From Chromera velia (Eukaryota > Sar > Chromeraceae), in assembly GCA_018398765.1 (NCBI GenBank), contig JAHBMJ010002212.1, forward strand, positions 1 to 21,368: a stretch of 21,368 nt of DNA, written 5' to 3'. Shown one piece after another: positions 1-12,048 of the stretch. Under the pieces are notes generated by a model, which was given only the letters and a program-made list of their open reading frames with translations, did not search any database and was not told where the DNA came from. How positions within the stretch are numbered: the stretch's first letter is position 1; each line of letters opens with the position of its first letter. Made by a program: the position numbers and the translations under genes.

Positions 1-422
<422 letters not shown>

Positions 423-1796
423 TGCCTGGAGCACGTCAGGTTCTGTTCGTTCAACGAGCTGAGAATTCTGGCGGAGATTGAACAGAGAGGAGGAGTGAGT
501 GCCGTCCTGAAGGATTCCGAGGCCATCGAACAAATAGAGGAGGCCAGCTGCTGCAGTCAGACCGTTAACGGAACACAGGTGGGCTTGGCCCTTGCGTCAT
601 TTCTGTTGTGTGCTTGTGCAATGTTGTAGAAAGAAGAGAAAGCCAACCAAGCGCAGGAATCCCCTCGCACTTCCGATGAACACATGTTTCCTGCAAGAAG
701 GAAGCCGACGGACACACACTGACCGATCACACACCGTGCAACTTGCTGTCCATCTTGCCCGCCTACCTGTCTGCCTGCCTCTCTGTCTACTCGCCTGCCT
801 GCCTGCCTGCCTGCCTGTCTGCCTGTCTGCCTGCTTGCCTGCCAAGATAGTGCCGTGCCCACACGCACAGGAAGGACATTGCGATCTTTCGAAGATGTCG
901 AAATTTGGAAGAGACTCTTTCTTTCACTTTCACTCTCACACCCTCTCCTTTTTCCACTATTCTCTCTCTGCAGACAGCAGAAAAAGACAGAAGATCAGAC
1001 CCAGTACTGACCAGCTTGCTGAGGAATCACGCCATCAGGTCAGCACCCAAGAAGTGGGCAAGGCAAAGAAGGAGACTAAATACAGAAGGGAGAAGAGGGT
1101 ACGAACCTATCAGTAAATCAAAATCGAAGCAGCGGTAGAAAGACAAGGGGAGAAAAAGATCAGAAGAAAGACAAATGGAATCCCTCAGCCCGTGTTCAAA
1201 TACTTTTCTTGCGTGCCACCGCTCACTTTCTCATTCCTTTGGCTTTTCGTCTGGCTTTCCCCCTGTGTCTTTCTCACTCTCTGAATATCCTGCACTGTTT
1301 GTGTGCTCCCTCTGCGGCCTGCCTGCAGACACTTCTGGTGTTCACGCTTTCCCCAAGCAGAGTCGGTGAAGGCAGACCAGTTCTGCCAGGCTTTCGCAGA
1401 TTTCATTGGAGACGCCATAGGAGCAGTCGACATCGCCGCACGCCTTCGTCTCCCCCCCGCCAGAGAATCTCATCTGCGATTCGCCGCCAGACTCACAGAC
1501 AGCGCTGCTGCGTGCGTCAGCGTTGACACTTTTCAGGTGCGTCTTCAAGTCCATACAATCTGACAGAAAGTCACACGGAGGCATACACACACATACACAC
1601 ACACACACAGAGGGGGGGCGGGGGAAACGGATAGGCGCGTAGTCATCCAGAACGACAGAAAAACAGACAGGCCCACTCTTTCGCAGTCCGCACACATGCG
1701 AGAATAAAGAAACACACAGAAAGAAAAGAAACACCGAAACACTCAAGCGCACACTAAGGGACAGCTGCATACATAGACACGAAGATGCAGGATTGA

Positions 1797-1828
<32 letters not shown>

Positions 1829-4800
1829 CAAAGAGTGGGAGAAACAGAGACAGAGTTCTTGTGAGTATGCATGTCTGCAGGATACCGAGGTGAAAGTTCT
1901 CGACTGCAGACGCACTTTCCCCCCCACCATTGAGCTTGCCGAAAGGGTCGAGGAGCTCCTTAGCATCAGACGGTCAGCACAGCACAGCACAGTACAGCAC
2001 AGCCCAGTACGACATACAGAGAAGAGACAGACGCCTATCCTCTCCAGTCCTCTCTTTCTAGCTGCACGACAGTTGGTCTCCTTTTTCTGCTCGGTCTGTT
2101 TCAACAATCGTGGCATGCGTCCTTTTCAGGATACATTCGGTTTCACTGTTTTTCATGAAATTTCGCTCTCGCTGAATTGTGCCTGTTCATTTCATTTTGC
2201 TTTCAATAACTCATATCTGCTGTCCTGTTGCCTCCTCTCTCTCTCCAGCGTTCCAGTGGAAGTCCTCCCCTCAGTCCCTCCAGAGAGAGAGGATCTCTTC
2301 AGTCTGGCCTCAAAGAAAAGTGCACTCGTCGAAATGATGAAACACAGCGGGAAGGGGACGGGGGGAGGGGGGGCATTCTTAGTAAGTGTCGTTGGGGAGA
2401 GAGGAAGTGGGAAGAGCAGACTTGTGAAGAGAGTCGGAAAAGAACTCGCATCCGATCTGGGAGTGATGACTGGAGGGATCTTCTTCGTGTCCTGTCTCGG
2501 GATCGATTCGGCAGAGAAAGCTGTTCTCTCACTCTGTCAGGTGCATTTGTTGGCTGGTCGAATTGAGCCGCCTACTAAGCTCTCCTTCTCTCTCCGAGAG
2601 TCCCCCTCCCCTTTTTTGTATCTTCGTCGATCTATTTTTTTTTGTATCTTCGTCGATCTATTTTTCTTTGCCCTTTCTCTACCACTTTGTTTCCCGTCGT
2701 TTCCTTCTCTCTGTCGATCCCCTCCCTCCCTCCCTCTCCCCCACCTGCCCCCTCCCTCTCTTCTGCTGTCTCTTGCTTTGTCAGCACACGGTCTGGTACC
2801 TGTCCGGTTTTCCTTTGAGGCGTCGCGACTTCTTTAGGCTGGTGTTTCATGCGCTCTTCTCCCCTCCTTTTTCCGTCTCTTCCTCCCCTCGCGGGTTCGC
2901 CTATCCGGCCTTTCCCTGGTCTTCTTCAGTTCTAGCTGTCTTTCCTTCTGTCTTTCTATCTTTCTGTCTGTCTCTCTTCCCTTCCTTCCTTCCTTCCTTC
3001 CTTCCTACCTTTCTTCTCTCTTTCTTCCCTTCTTTCTTTCTTTCTTTCTTTCTTTCCTTCCTTCCTTCCTTCCTTCCTTCTTTCCTACCTTCCTTCCCTC
3101 TTTCTTTCTTTCTTTCTTTCTTTCTTGCTTGCTTGTCTTGTCTTGTCTTGTCTTAGTTGAATATTTGTCTTTCGTCTAATCGTTCGTCCATTTGATCTGT
3201 CTGTCGACGCTCGCAGCTTGGGCTTGCGCTATGCGTCTGTTTGGCGTTCCCCTACTGATCAAGGCCGGGGGTCTGTGTTCCATGCTCTTTCCTTTGCAGG
3301 TGATGGGGTTCGGTGAAGTGTCGGACAGTCAGGAGGGTCTGGAAAGGTTGAAGAGGAGACAGCAGGAGACGGCAGAGGGAGAAACTCTGATTATCCTTGA
3401 CCATATCGAGGAGGTTCGCACGTGGGAGGGGGGATACTGTGGGTACATCGATACATGTCGTTCTGTCTGTTCGTAATGCTCTGGAATAATATGTCGAATT
3501 ATTCTTGAAAGAAATTGACGAATGGAAGAGAAGAAAAATGCACCAGATATGCTCATGCATGCGTGCACATATGGACATACAGACGCACACACACAGACAC
3601 ACACACACACACACACACAAATACGTACAGACAGGAAGGGGGCGTGGAAAAAATGGACTCAGGGCATTTGTCTTTTGCTTGACTCTCCTACTTCTCAAAC
3701 TGGAAAAGGGGAGGCCCGCTCCCTTCCGTATCTCGGTCCCTTGACTGCACTGAGTGACCATCCTTGTTTGTTTCAAAAGTGGACTGCATGCAATCGGACA
3801 AATCATGCATTCGCGCTTGCGGCATGGTTGCAGATCGAGAGCAAGCAGGAAGAAAGACAAAATCTGGGAGTTTTCCTTTCCTCCCTTTTCGTCCTCTCCC
3901 CCCCGTTCCACCGCTCCTTCTCGACTGGGAGTGCCTCGCCCTCCTCGCCGAGGAAGAAAAAATACTCAGCTCTCAAACCCGACAAAACGAGCTCAGCAGG
4001 CCAAACTGCAGCCTCGGCCAAATCAGGAGAGAGCCATAGGGGGTTCAGGGTCATCACAACTTCCTCTACAGAGAAGGGAAAGGGAAACGAAAACTGCTTT
4101 TCGGGAACCGAGTTGGGGCTCCCTGCTAGTGCTGTCGAGACACTCACCGTCGAGCTGCCTACAGCAGCCGAAGCCCTGGAATGTATAGAGAAGGCATCTC
4201 TGTCTGGCAGCAAGGCGGGGCGGGGTCACAGTGTGTCAGAGCAGTCGACGGAGAGGCTGAAAGGCCTGCTTGAGAAGGGGGGAACGTCACTCGTCTTTTT
4301 GAATCGAGTCATTTCGCTGCTCCGTGAAGGAAGACTAGAAGAGCTGGAAAATGAGAAGGGCAATGAGCCAGACGAGATGCTGATTGCGTCTTTGAGCGAA
4401 GAGGAGAAACGACAGCTTGTTAGTCTCTCTGTCTTTCCTGCCACATTCTCAAAGGAGGCGGGAGTGAAGATTCTCAGAGCTGCAGATTCGCCAGTGCAGC
4501 CTGCTGCCGTGGCTGTCTCAGTGACGGTTTCATCTCTCAAGCGGCTGCAGACACTGTCGATGGAGGGAACGGAGGCAGAGAACACAGCTGGATGCCACCT
4601 GAAGGCGCTGGTCAGAAAGGGTCAGTCAATTCGGGGGAGCGGCTGTCAACTCAATACTTGCCTGCCAGCATGGAGGGGTTTGAAGTCGTATCTGTTGTTT
4701 CTTCATGAAGTTCCTTCCATTTTTTTCGGGCGTGTCCTCGTCCTTGCTCCTTTTTTGGTTTGTTTTCGATTTTGTTTACCCCTTTTTATACCTTCTCTTG

Positions 4801-6710
4801 CTCATCGACTTCACATATCGCAGAATCCGTCTGTCTTTTTCCGTAGTCGTTTGCCTCTGACTCTTTTTCGATTTGCTTGTTGTCTACCTGCCCTCTTTTA
4901 ATCTCTCGATAGGTCTATCTGTCTATTTTTCTGTCTCTCTCTGGCTTCCTCTCTCTCTCCCTCACTTTCATTCCTTTCTGCTTGCTTTTTCTTGTTTCTG
5001 TCTTTTGTGCTTGCTGGGTGGCTTGGCTGCTTGTTTGATTCTTTCCTTTCTTTTCTTTTCCTTCGTTTCGTTCTTTCTTTCTTTCTTTTTCTTTCTTTCT
5101 TTCTTTCTTTCTTTCTTTTCATCTCTGTTCTTTTCTTTCCTGCTTGTGTATTTGGTTGCTTGCTGTCTGTATTTGTACTGGAGATTTGTCGACCTTCCGT
5201 TTTTCAGACCAACTCTGGGATGGATTCCGGCTCATGGACCCACCCTTGAAGGACGTGTATGGCGCAATGGAATTTTCATGCATGATTCTTTTTGAACATG
5301 ACTGCGGGCCTGCCGTCTCTGGATGGGACTTTGAGATGCCCATTCCGACACAGTCCAAGTACATACCGCAAACATACAAACGGGTATGCATGTTCCCCGG
5401 CATTTAATTCTGCATGAGTGCATGCAGGTCTGCTCTCCTTTGACGGGGCCAGCGGTCGTCTCTCTCTCCACCCTCTGCTTCGAGCTGCACTTCTCGAGAG
5501 TGCCAAGACGGGCAGCCTCTCTGGCAGCCTGACCGTCGAAATTTCGACACGTGCAGGCGTTGAATACTTCTCGTTCCTCTTGAAAGACATGTCGGAGAAT
5601 TTCAAAAACAAAAAAAGTGCCACCGCGCTGTCCCTTTTTGACGAGGAGAGGGCAAATTTGGATTTTTTTGTTCTCGGAGAGGGGGCGTTGGCTCGGATGG
5701 AAAAGTCAAAAGAAGGCTCCCCTCTCCCCTCATGCCTTATTTCATGCCTAACAGATGCACAAAAACTCCTCGAGACTCGCCTCACCCCCTCGATGCGCCA
5801 GCGTCTGTCTGATCTGCTACTGAAGGAGGTAGAGGATCGACAGCGAAAGGGGGGGGCAGAGAGCATACGCACGCCCAAAGCAGCGGAGGGGGGGGGGCTC
5901 GATTTTGACCCAGCAGTCGCTGCGGTCTTTCTGAATGCGGGAGTCGTGCTGCATGAACAGGGCCAGAACGAAGCGGCATTGCAGAAACTGACAGAATCCC
6001 ATTGGATTTACAAGAAGGCAGTAGGGGAGGAGCATTTCAAGACGGGGGAGGTTCTACATTGTATTGGCCAGGTTTTGCAAAGTCAGGGAAAGCTTGAGGA
6101 GGCCCTACAGAAATTCGAGAGTGCTTTCTCGATTCGGAAAATCTCTCTTGGACCGGAACACCCAGAGACAGCAGCTACGCTTTCCAAATCGGGGGTCGTG
6201 CTTGAACGGTTGGGACGGCTTCAGGAGTCTCTGGAAAAACACGAAGAGACACTACGAATCCGAAAAGCCAAAAATCCACCGACCGATCCCGATGGGGTCG
6301 TTTTCACTCTTGAGTGTATTGGAAGCGTCCTCAGCAGTCAAGAGAAGTATGCGGATGCCTTGGAAAAGTACAAGGAGGCAGCGCACCTCAGGAAATCCCT
6401 GTATGGGGATGCACACCAGTCGACTGCGACGACAGTTCACCGCATAGCAACGGCCCTGAGTCACTTGGGACGTTACGATGAGTCGTTGAATCAGTACGAA
6501 GAGTGCTTGCTGATCTCTAGAAAGGCCTGCGGGGAGAAACCCACCCATGAGATTGGTACAACTTTGTACAGCATGGCAATCATCAAAGAGAAGCAGGGGG
6601 ACGAGGAAGGAGCTGCCGAACTATTCGATCAAGCCGCAAAGGTATATGAGAAAGTTCATGGGATCTCGCACGAACTTACCCGCGATGCCTATGAAAAGGC
6701 GGCTTGCTGA
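423..6710 (+). CDS. NB-ARC-like STAND NTPase with C-terminal kinesin-light-chain-type TPRs (8 exons)
   Basis: Exons are 423-578, 974-1038, 1329-1536, 1881-1972, 2249-2540, 3300-3413, 3834-4620 and 5428-6710. Every junction is GT-AG with matching phase, and the sum is 2997 nt (998 residues plus TGA). Residues 1-173 are helical with no recognised domain. The NTPase core has a Walker A GERGSGKS at 223-230, a Walker B LIILD at 301-305, and an RNBS-B/sensor-like RVITTSS at 381-387. A winged-helix region follows, with an MHD-position histidine in LHPLL near 586. Residues about 735-990 form six roughly 42-residue TPRs of kinesin light chain/nephrocystin type. STAND proteins are nucleotide-gated switches in which the repeat domain senses a ligand or partner; this protein's partner is unknown. 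The 70-odd Ser/Pro-rich residues between Walker B and the sensor are unusual and make the exon 6-7 junction the least certain. The 5' end may be outside the window, or translation may start at ATG 270 or 297. Confidence 0.85.
764..843 (+). repeat. CTGC/CTGT tetranucleotide repeat in intron 1
   Basis: Imperfect tandem CCTG units within the intron between exons 423-578 and 974-1038. Reading frames across it give only low-complexity Cys/Leu/Pro peptides, so it is not coding. Confidence 0.85.
1587..1830 (+). repeat. (CA)n and (GAAA)n microsatellites in intron 3
   Basis: The intron at 1537-1880 carries a CA run near 1587-1610, a poly-G patch near 1612-1624, and about nine GAAA units near 1795-1828. 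On the coding strand this intron is purine-rich, whereas introns 5 and 7 are pyrimidine-rich. Confidence 0.85.
2541..3299 (+). repeat. Pyrimidine-rich intron 5 with CCTT/CTTT/CTTGT repeats
   Basis: This 759-bp intron lies between the Walker A and Walker B exons. It is almost pure C/T on the coding strand, with CCTT and CTTT runs at about 2980-3126 and four CTTGT units near 3130-3155. It also holds a 26-bp tandem duplication at 2618-2643 and 2644-2665. The long open frame through it is Phe/Leu/Ser low complexity and is not coding. Confidence 0.85.
3585..3620 (+). repeat. (CA)n microsatellite in intron 6
   Basis: A CA dinucleotide run inside the 420-bp intron that separates the Walker B exon from the sensor/winged-helix exon. 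Confidence 0.85.
4621..5427 (+). other. Intron 7, pyrimidine-rich, with an exon-like island
   Basis: Donor AGG|GTCAGT, acceptor ATGCAG|G. Joining 4620 to 5428 makes a GGT glycine codon and an uninterrupted winged-helix sequence ending in LHPLL. The first 580 bp are CT-rich, with a CTTT tract near 5068-5118. The last 220 bp, from 5208, have normal base composition and an open frame flanked by TTTCAG and GTATGC. See the findings for a possible cassette exon there. Confidence 0.75.
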
Positions 6711-6757
6711 TGTCGCTCAAAACCAAACACTCCTTTACAGTCTTACTAAAAAAACCT

Positions 6758-6763
6758 AATAAA
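6758..6763 (+). terminator. Candidate polyadenylation signal AATAAA
   Basis: An exact AATAAA hexamer about 48 bp downstream of the STAND-TPR stop codon, in sequence that turns sharply AT-rich. Position and match are suggestive, but no transcript end is visible from DNA alone. Confidence 0.5.
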
Positions 6764-6908
6764 AACTTGTTTATAAATGTTCATATTATCGTTATCAGTA
6801 GTGTGAGTATGACTATGACTATGACGCGCCATCGTCATCTATATCTAGAGCTAGTTGGATACTTCTAACGCCAGGCAGTGAAAAGCGTGATGAATTTCAA
6901 ATCTAGTT

Positions 6909-6912
<4 letters not shown>

Positions 6913-6964
<52 letters not shown>
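6913..6964. repeat. (CT)n(TA)n compound microsatellite
   Basis: About 17 CT units run directly into about 9 TA units downstream of the STAND-TPR gene. Confidence 0.9.
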
Positions 6965-6965
<1 letters not shown>

Positions 6966-7560
6966 CATAATTAATTGAATGAGGAATAATGAGGAGAGTT
7001 GGCAATTTGTTTGATAAAAGAGGATATAGAAGAGGAGTCTGAAGACTAGTTTGAAAATCGAGTCAATGTTGAACTTTGGTTAACGGAAAAAAATATATAA
7101 CTTAACACTTTGAATACAAAAGTGAAAGAAACCAGAAAAACAGACAACTAAACTGGTAACTTGAACTAAGTCAGTTATAAGTATTTTATTCATGCACCGG
7201 TTGCCAGTGCTATATAATTTGCTATGTGGTACCAGCGTCATGTGTGTAGTTATTTATACATGTTTTGTGTATTTTTTTAAAATAGCTGTATGAATGAATG
7301 AACATATCTGTCACTGAATCTGTTGAAGTCTAGTTTTTAGCATGCAATCCATCTCCCGCCATCTCCATACAAGTCTTTCTTGATCAAGATCCTAGCTAGC
7401 TCTATTTTAACTGAGTCTTTATGAGTCTTTAAGAGACTGTAGGCTTTAATATGTACAAGCTCAAGCAAGAGCTGTAAGACTTTAATGGCAAAGCTGCTTT
7501 GAAATCGAAAAAAGAATTAAACTAAATACAACAAATTAAAAAGTGTGTAACGAACTGATT

Positions 7561-7597
<37 letters not shown>

Positions 7598-7892
7598 TTC
7601 ATTCAAATGAGTAATAATGATGAAAAATAAGGCTTTCAAATAATTTTTATAGCGTGTTTAGGCTCTACCTTTAGCTAGCAACTTAATTTGAAGCTGTTTC
7701 ACTATGTTTCATAACCATTTCCTCGCCATTCTCTCTCCTGAATCTGCTCCTTCCATACCCAAATTCCCATCCACTCCGAGTTCCTGCAACCAACGTGTCT
7801 GTCAGTCAGTCAAATTATTAGTTTATTAGTCATCAGACTATGACCGCGGCCAGTGACCTGACTTCAAACGATACCTATATGCTATGCTATAT

Positions 7893-8141
7893 TGATGTAG
7901 ACCACAGTGAAACAGCATTTACAGGTCTATTTTACTCACTTGTAGGAGTATGCAAGAGGTTTGTTCATAGACTTTTCTACTCGATTAGCAGACAAATTCA
8001 GACTGATTTGTTCTATTCGGGCATTTCTGAGTTCAATGTGTTCAATCAGATCGGCAGGGCGCGGCAGGGCTTGCGTTGGGTGCCGTTGGTATGGTGCATA
8101 CGCGGGCGGGGCCACGGGTGCACAAGTTGTGGCATACAACA
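7893..8141 (-). repeat. 3' LTR of the copia element
   Basis: 249 bp, about 90% identical by eye to 14401-14649 with no gaps. On the minus strand it starts TG and ends CA. Compared with the other LTR it mostly carries T or A where the other has C or G. Confidence 0.92.
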
Positions 8142-8146
8142 TAAAT

Positions 8147-8164
8147 CCCCTTTTCTTTCCTTTT
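8147..8164 (-). other. Polypurine tract of the copia element
   Basis: On the minus strand this is the 18-nt purine run AAAAGGAAAGAAAAGGGG, 5 nt upstream of the 3' LTR. It is where plus-strand DNA priming would occur in this family. Confidence 0.8.
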
Positions 8165-8179
8165 ACAACTTTGCTTCTG

Positions 8180-9050
8180 ATCACTCATCGGGGATGTGTT
8201 GGCTGAAGAATGTGAGAAGCAACGTGGGGGCCATGCTTTTAATCAAGGGGTCAGCGCGGTTGAGGTCGGTTGAAATATGATACAGACGGATGCGGCATGC
8301 ATCCAGAGCATCGCGCAATGCGAGAGACTGTATCATAAGGGTAGACAAAGACCGCTCCAGGAGCTTTTCTTAGAGGGATTCGACAAGTTTGATAACAGAC
8401 CGCTCATATGGATGTGGGTGGTCTGCGACAACTAAGTGTAACACATCCTGCGCGTCAGTGTGCACTGTGTCGGACACTCCCTCTTCTTAGACGACCTGCA
8501 GGCAGGGAAGAACAAACTCCATAAAATTCATCAGGTCGTGCGAGGCGTACAGCTCAGCACAAGCACTGCTTTGAGCAACGCGGGGCTGTCGAAAGGACCT
8601 CCAATGTCATTGAATCAGGGAGTTTTTGATCGCAATCAACCACTCGGTGTGCGGGTGGGCACACCACGCAGTGCTAAGTGCCACATCCCCCCACCCAGTC
8701 ACGTCCAACGGCTCTAAATGCTTGGAGATATCATTTTTGCGAATACAGAGAGTGCGGTGTTTGGTTGCAGCTGCATAGCGGACGGCGCCGTGGAGATACG
8801 AGAGGCTGCGATTGGTTGGACAGGCAACGGAGCGACTGAGTTCATTGTAGGCCTCAGCAAGGTCCGATCGGATGTCTTGAGCGACCCAAGCAAGGCCGCC
8901 CAGGAGAGAGCGGAATGAGTGGGCCTGGGAAGCAAGCAAAGCGAGGGAGTCGTCTGGACAGTCGCAAGAATCGGGGGGAAGCGGAGTGTTTGGGATGGGT
9001 CCGGGCGGGACGGTCTGCAAGAGAGACTGCACATACTCTGCCTGACTCAA
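8180..9050 (-). pseudogene. copia RNase H region and RT C-terminus (broken)
   Basis: Minus-strand frame 9050-8607 carries the conserved copia stretch between RT and RNase H (SLLGGLAWVAQDIRSDLAEA, then AYNELSRSV and YAAATKH). RNase H sequence follows (VTGWGDVALS). Another frame continues with an SSACAELYASHD-like segment and ends with the NRADPLIK motif typical of the RNase H terminus. At least one frame change and internal stops show it is dead. Confidence 0.8.
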
Positions 9051-9099
9051 ACGGATCTCGTCTTGTCGGAGTTCAATATCTACCCCAGCCTACCAAGTG

Positions 9100-9775
9100 C
9101 AGCCGTTTGTATCCGCTTTGAATTCACTTTCGTGATAGTGAAAGGGCCTTTGGATGCAATCTTGTCGACAAAGTCAGACGGAGACGCCCCAATGCCAATC
9201 ACGGCCAGGTCGTCGATGAAAGTCGTACACAGGCCAAGCAGTCAAGAGGACTCTGCTCCTGGCTGGCCAGACTATTTCCACCACAAGCCCAGAACCCCGC
9301 TCTTCACCCACCCTGCCTCGAGGAGCGCACGGTCTCTATGGCGGTCAAAGATGAAGCCGCTGTCCTTAAGGCCGTAGACGGCTTTCAAGAGGAGCTAGAG
9401 GTGAGTGCGGTACTCGGGATGGTCAGGAGCGGGCCGCACATACGTGGGCTCTCCGCTTGGGGAGTCAGGGCGGGGAGCTGTGAGGTAGGCATTTTCGATG
9501 TCGGCAAGGAGGAAGGAAGTGAGGGGGTTGAATTCGGGAAAGGCGAAAGCAATGCACAGCGTAATGCGGAGACCTTATTGGGCTGCTGTGACGTTGGAAA
9601 CGGGAATGTCCGACCAGCGGTCGAAGCGGGGGGAGCCGTTAGCATAGAGACGGGACTTGAAAATGCGCTCATGTTCTGACACGCACTTTAATGTGTCCCT
9701 CCAGATCAAAGGGATGGCGGTGCGACGGGCTGAGGGAGGAACTGCATCGATTGAAATGCTCTCCTTGAAGTTCAC
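9100..9775 (-). pseudogene. copia reverse transcriptase (broken)
   Basis: On the minus strand, FKSRLYANG matches the K-A-R-L-V-A-x-G start of copia RT. FLLADIENAYL carries the first catalytic aspartate. LLKAVYGLKDSG matches the YGLKQ motif, and TFIDDL near 9205-9220 is the YVDD-box equivalent. These lie in different frames separated by stops, so no active enzyme is made. Confidence 0.82.
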
Positions 9776-10619
9776 ACTATAAGTCTCAAACTTCCCTAAC
9801 TCCTTCTCCCTCCCCGCTTCAAAGCTGGTGCTGTGCCTGTTCCTCAGGGTCCTTCAGGTCACGAACGTGGACCGGGATGTGTGTAGTGGCATTGCTGCAG
9901 GGATCAGAGGTGGTCGCAGAGGCAGCAAAGGCAGTAGGGTAAACGGAGGGGTCAAGAGAGGGGCGGTACTCCGATTCAGCAGTGGTTACGGAGAGGGCAG
10001 CAAGCTCGGCAAGGATTGGGATACTCCAGAGGGAGTCGGGGGCGGGAGTGCGGGCGACAGAGAATGCGGAGGCATGCGTAGAGCATCTAAGGCAATGATA
10101 CAGATGTCGGGGTTGTGGGAAGGGGGCTGCTGGTGCTGGTATCGGACACGGTGCCCCGTGGGACGGCGCCACATGGGAGCAAACGTGTGGTTCTTCAGGG
10201 CACCATGCCTGAGAGAGCTCTACGCATGGACTTCAAGGAGTTTTGTCTTCTCGTCAATCCCAACCACCTTCCCCAAGAAGCGCTTCTACGTCTCGGGGAC
10301 CTCCCAGATGATCATTTCTCCCTGATAAAAATCGTGAATGGAAGGCAACTCACCGAGGGTGGGCTCAGACGGTGCTGAAGGGATAGGGGATGAAGCATGG
10401 GGTGATGAAGGCGGGGAGGGCTGACTATCTGAAGGAGAGCTCGAGGGGGGGTGCGGCGGATTCAAAGGGTGCGGCAGGGAAGAACGGGAGGCGGGAGGGG
10501 AGGTCTCTGAGGACGGACGAAGACACCGAATGTGTGCAAGCGTGGAGCGTTGGGTGCGAGACAGCTGAATGGTGTATACTGTATACATGCCTCCCGTATC
10601 TCTGTTTGATGATTGCATC
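9776..10619 (-). pseudogene. copia integrase-RT linker and RT N-terminal remnant
   Basis: Minus-strand frames here are rich in Ser and Pro (10290-10560), then show a short conserved-looking stretch, RFLGKVVGIDEKTKLLEV, near 10235-10295, and more Ser/Pro/Thr-rich sequence. Low-complexity linkers between integrase and RT are usual in copia polyproteins. No catalytic motif is visible, and stops break the frame. Confidence 0.55.
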
Positions 10620-11253
10620 TTCCTACAAATCCTCTCTCTTGTCCCTCTGCTTTTCTGGATAATTGAACAACACCCGATCCCCCACAGAAAAAGTGCACAA
10701 AGAAGGGTCATTCTTTAACTCTTCTGCTAAAAAGAGGTCAAGCATTGCCTGAATGCTCGGGAAAACAACGGGGTGACTGTGTCGGCGTTCCGCAGGAGAA
10801 ATGTCCCCTCGACCCGGACGGCGGTTGTAGCGTTCGACAGCCAGTTGAACCACGTCAGGCCATGACTCAACGGGCAGTCCGTTGTCGTGGACGATCGCCC
10901 GCAGAATTATATCGACCTCCCTGTGGGTGCGCTCGAGGCGCCCGAGGGTCGCCGAGGGTCCGGTGCTAACCGACAGGGGCAACCGTGTGCCCAACTTCTA
11001 TCTGAGACAAGAAGTCTGCCCAGTCCCCCTAAAATTCCTTTCCCAAATCCGTGATGACCTCATTGGAATAGTACCCCACTGAGGTCGCTGCCCACCCTTT
11101 GTAGGCTTCACGAAGGGTGGCGGCACACCTGTCTGGCACAGCAATATAGTGCAGGTCGTCTTCCCACCAGGGCAACCAAAAGACGGTACAGTGTTTTTTG
11201 ATTTTTCCAGCGAAAGACAGTACGATTACGGTACAATGGCCCCCCAAGACCAT
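10620..11253 (-). pseudogene. copia integrase, C-terminal part (broken)
   Basis: On the minus strand, VITDLGKEF near 11030-11055 corresponds to the second catalytic Asp region (S-D-x-G-x-E-F). GRLERTHREV near 10920-10950 corresponds to the N-G-x-x-E-R segment with the catalytic Glu. YNRRPGRG and VGDRVLFNYPEK follow in the C-terminal domain. A stop separates the first two motifs. Upstream coding is cut by the nested insertion. Confidence 0.8.
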
Positions 11254-12048
11254 CTTAAGAAAATCTATACACTTAAACTAAAGTCTCAAAGAAAAAAGAA
11301 TCAAAGCTCTAGAGAGTCTAATAATGTAAAATAATATAGAACTTATTCACATCCATGAAGTTTGAATAAAACAATTTACAAACTCTAGAGAGCCTAGTAA
11401 TTAAAATTGATACCAACAGGAATTAACATGACGATTTACACAAAAGAACATATTCAAAATTGTTCATATAGCTTCATGCATAGAAGTACAGTCTACTGTA
11501 CAGAGCAACGGTAACTCGGAGACAGCAGGTAAATTTGAGGCCTTCGGTTCAACAACTTCAACAACTTCAATCAATCAGTTAATCAATCAACGTCAATCAA
11601 AGATGTTTAGTCACTTGTGATTAGAATATATTTAATTATCCCTTGAAGTGATTGAATGTGATTGAATAAAGTGATTAATTAGCTAAAGTCTGATTCTTAC
11701 TAGTCTTTAATACCTTTGGTCATTCTAATGGTGTGTAGTTTTTTTTTTACGTTATAAAAACAAATGTTTTGAGAGTAGCCTAGAGGTTTGTGCACATCCA
11801 GTGCACTGCATACATGGCCCAGCCTATGTAGCCCCAGGCCGGGCCAGCCATGTACGCGCCGGTGCGGCCCACCGCTCCTACTAGCGGCCGCGGCCATCGG
11901 TACATACATTCGGAGCCGAATAGCCGATTGTACATGTTGCATCAAAAATCGGGTCTTCATGCATGAGTTTCAAACACAAGGTAAGATGTAAACTTAAAGT
12001 CATAGCAAGCATATTAAAAAAAAATAATAAAAATGAAAAATGTAGCCT

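Larger units (their letters stand above)
6711..7892. other. 3' UTR and AT-rich intergenic region
   Basis: An AATAAA at about 6758-6763, some 50 bp after the stop, is the likely polyadenylation signal of the STAND-TPR gene. Next come a (CT)n(TA)n compound microsatellite at about 6913-6964 and a (TA)n tract at about 7565-7595. I find no coding frame with domain character and no RNA gene. Confidence 0.7.

Noticed and set aside
2563-3156. 197-residue Phe/Leu/Ser-rich ORF resembling a membrane protein
   Set aside because: It is the pyrimidine-rich intron 5; the flanking exons join in phase without it, and the peptide is tetranucleotide-repeat low complexity.
4873-5295. Hydrophobic Phe/Leu ORF in intron 7
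   Set aside because: Produced by CTTT repeats; no homology character, and it lies between well-phased exons.
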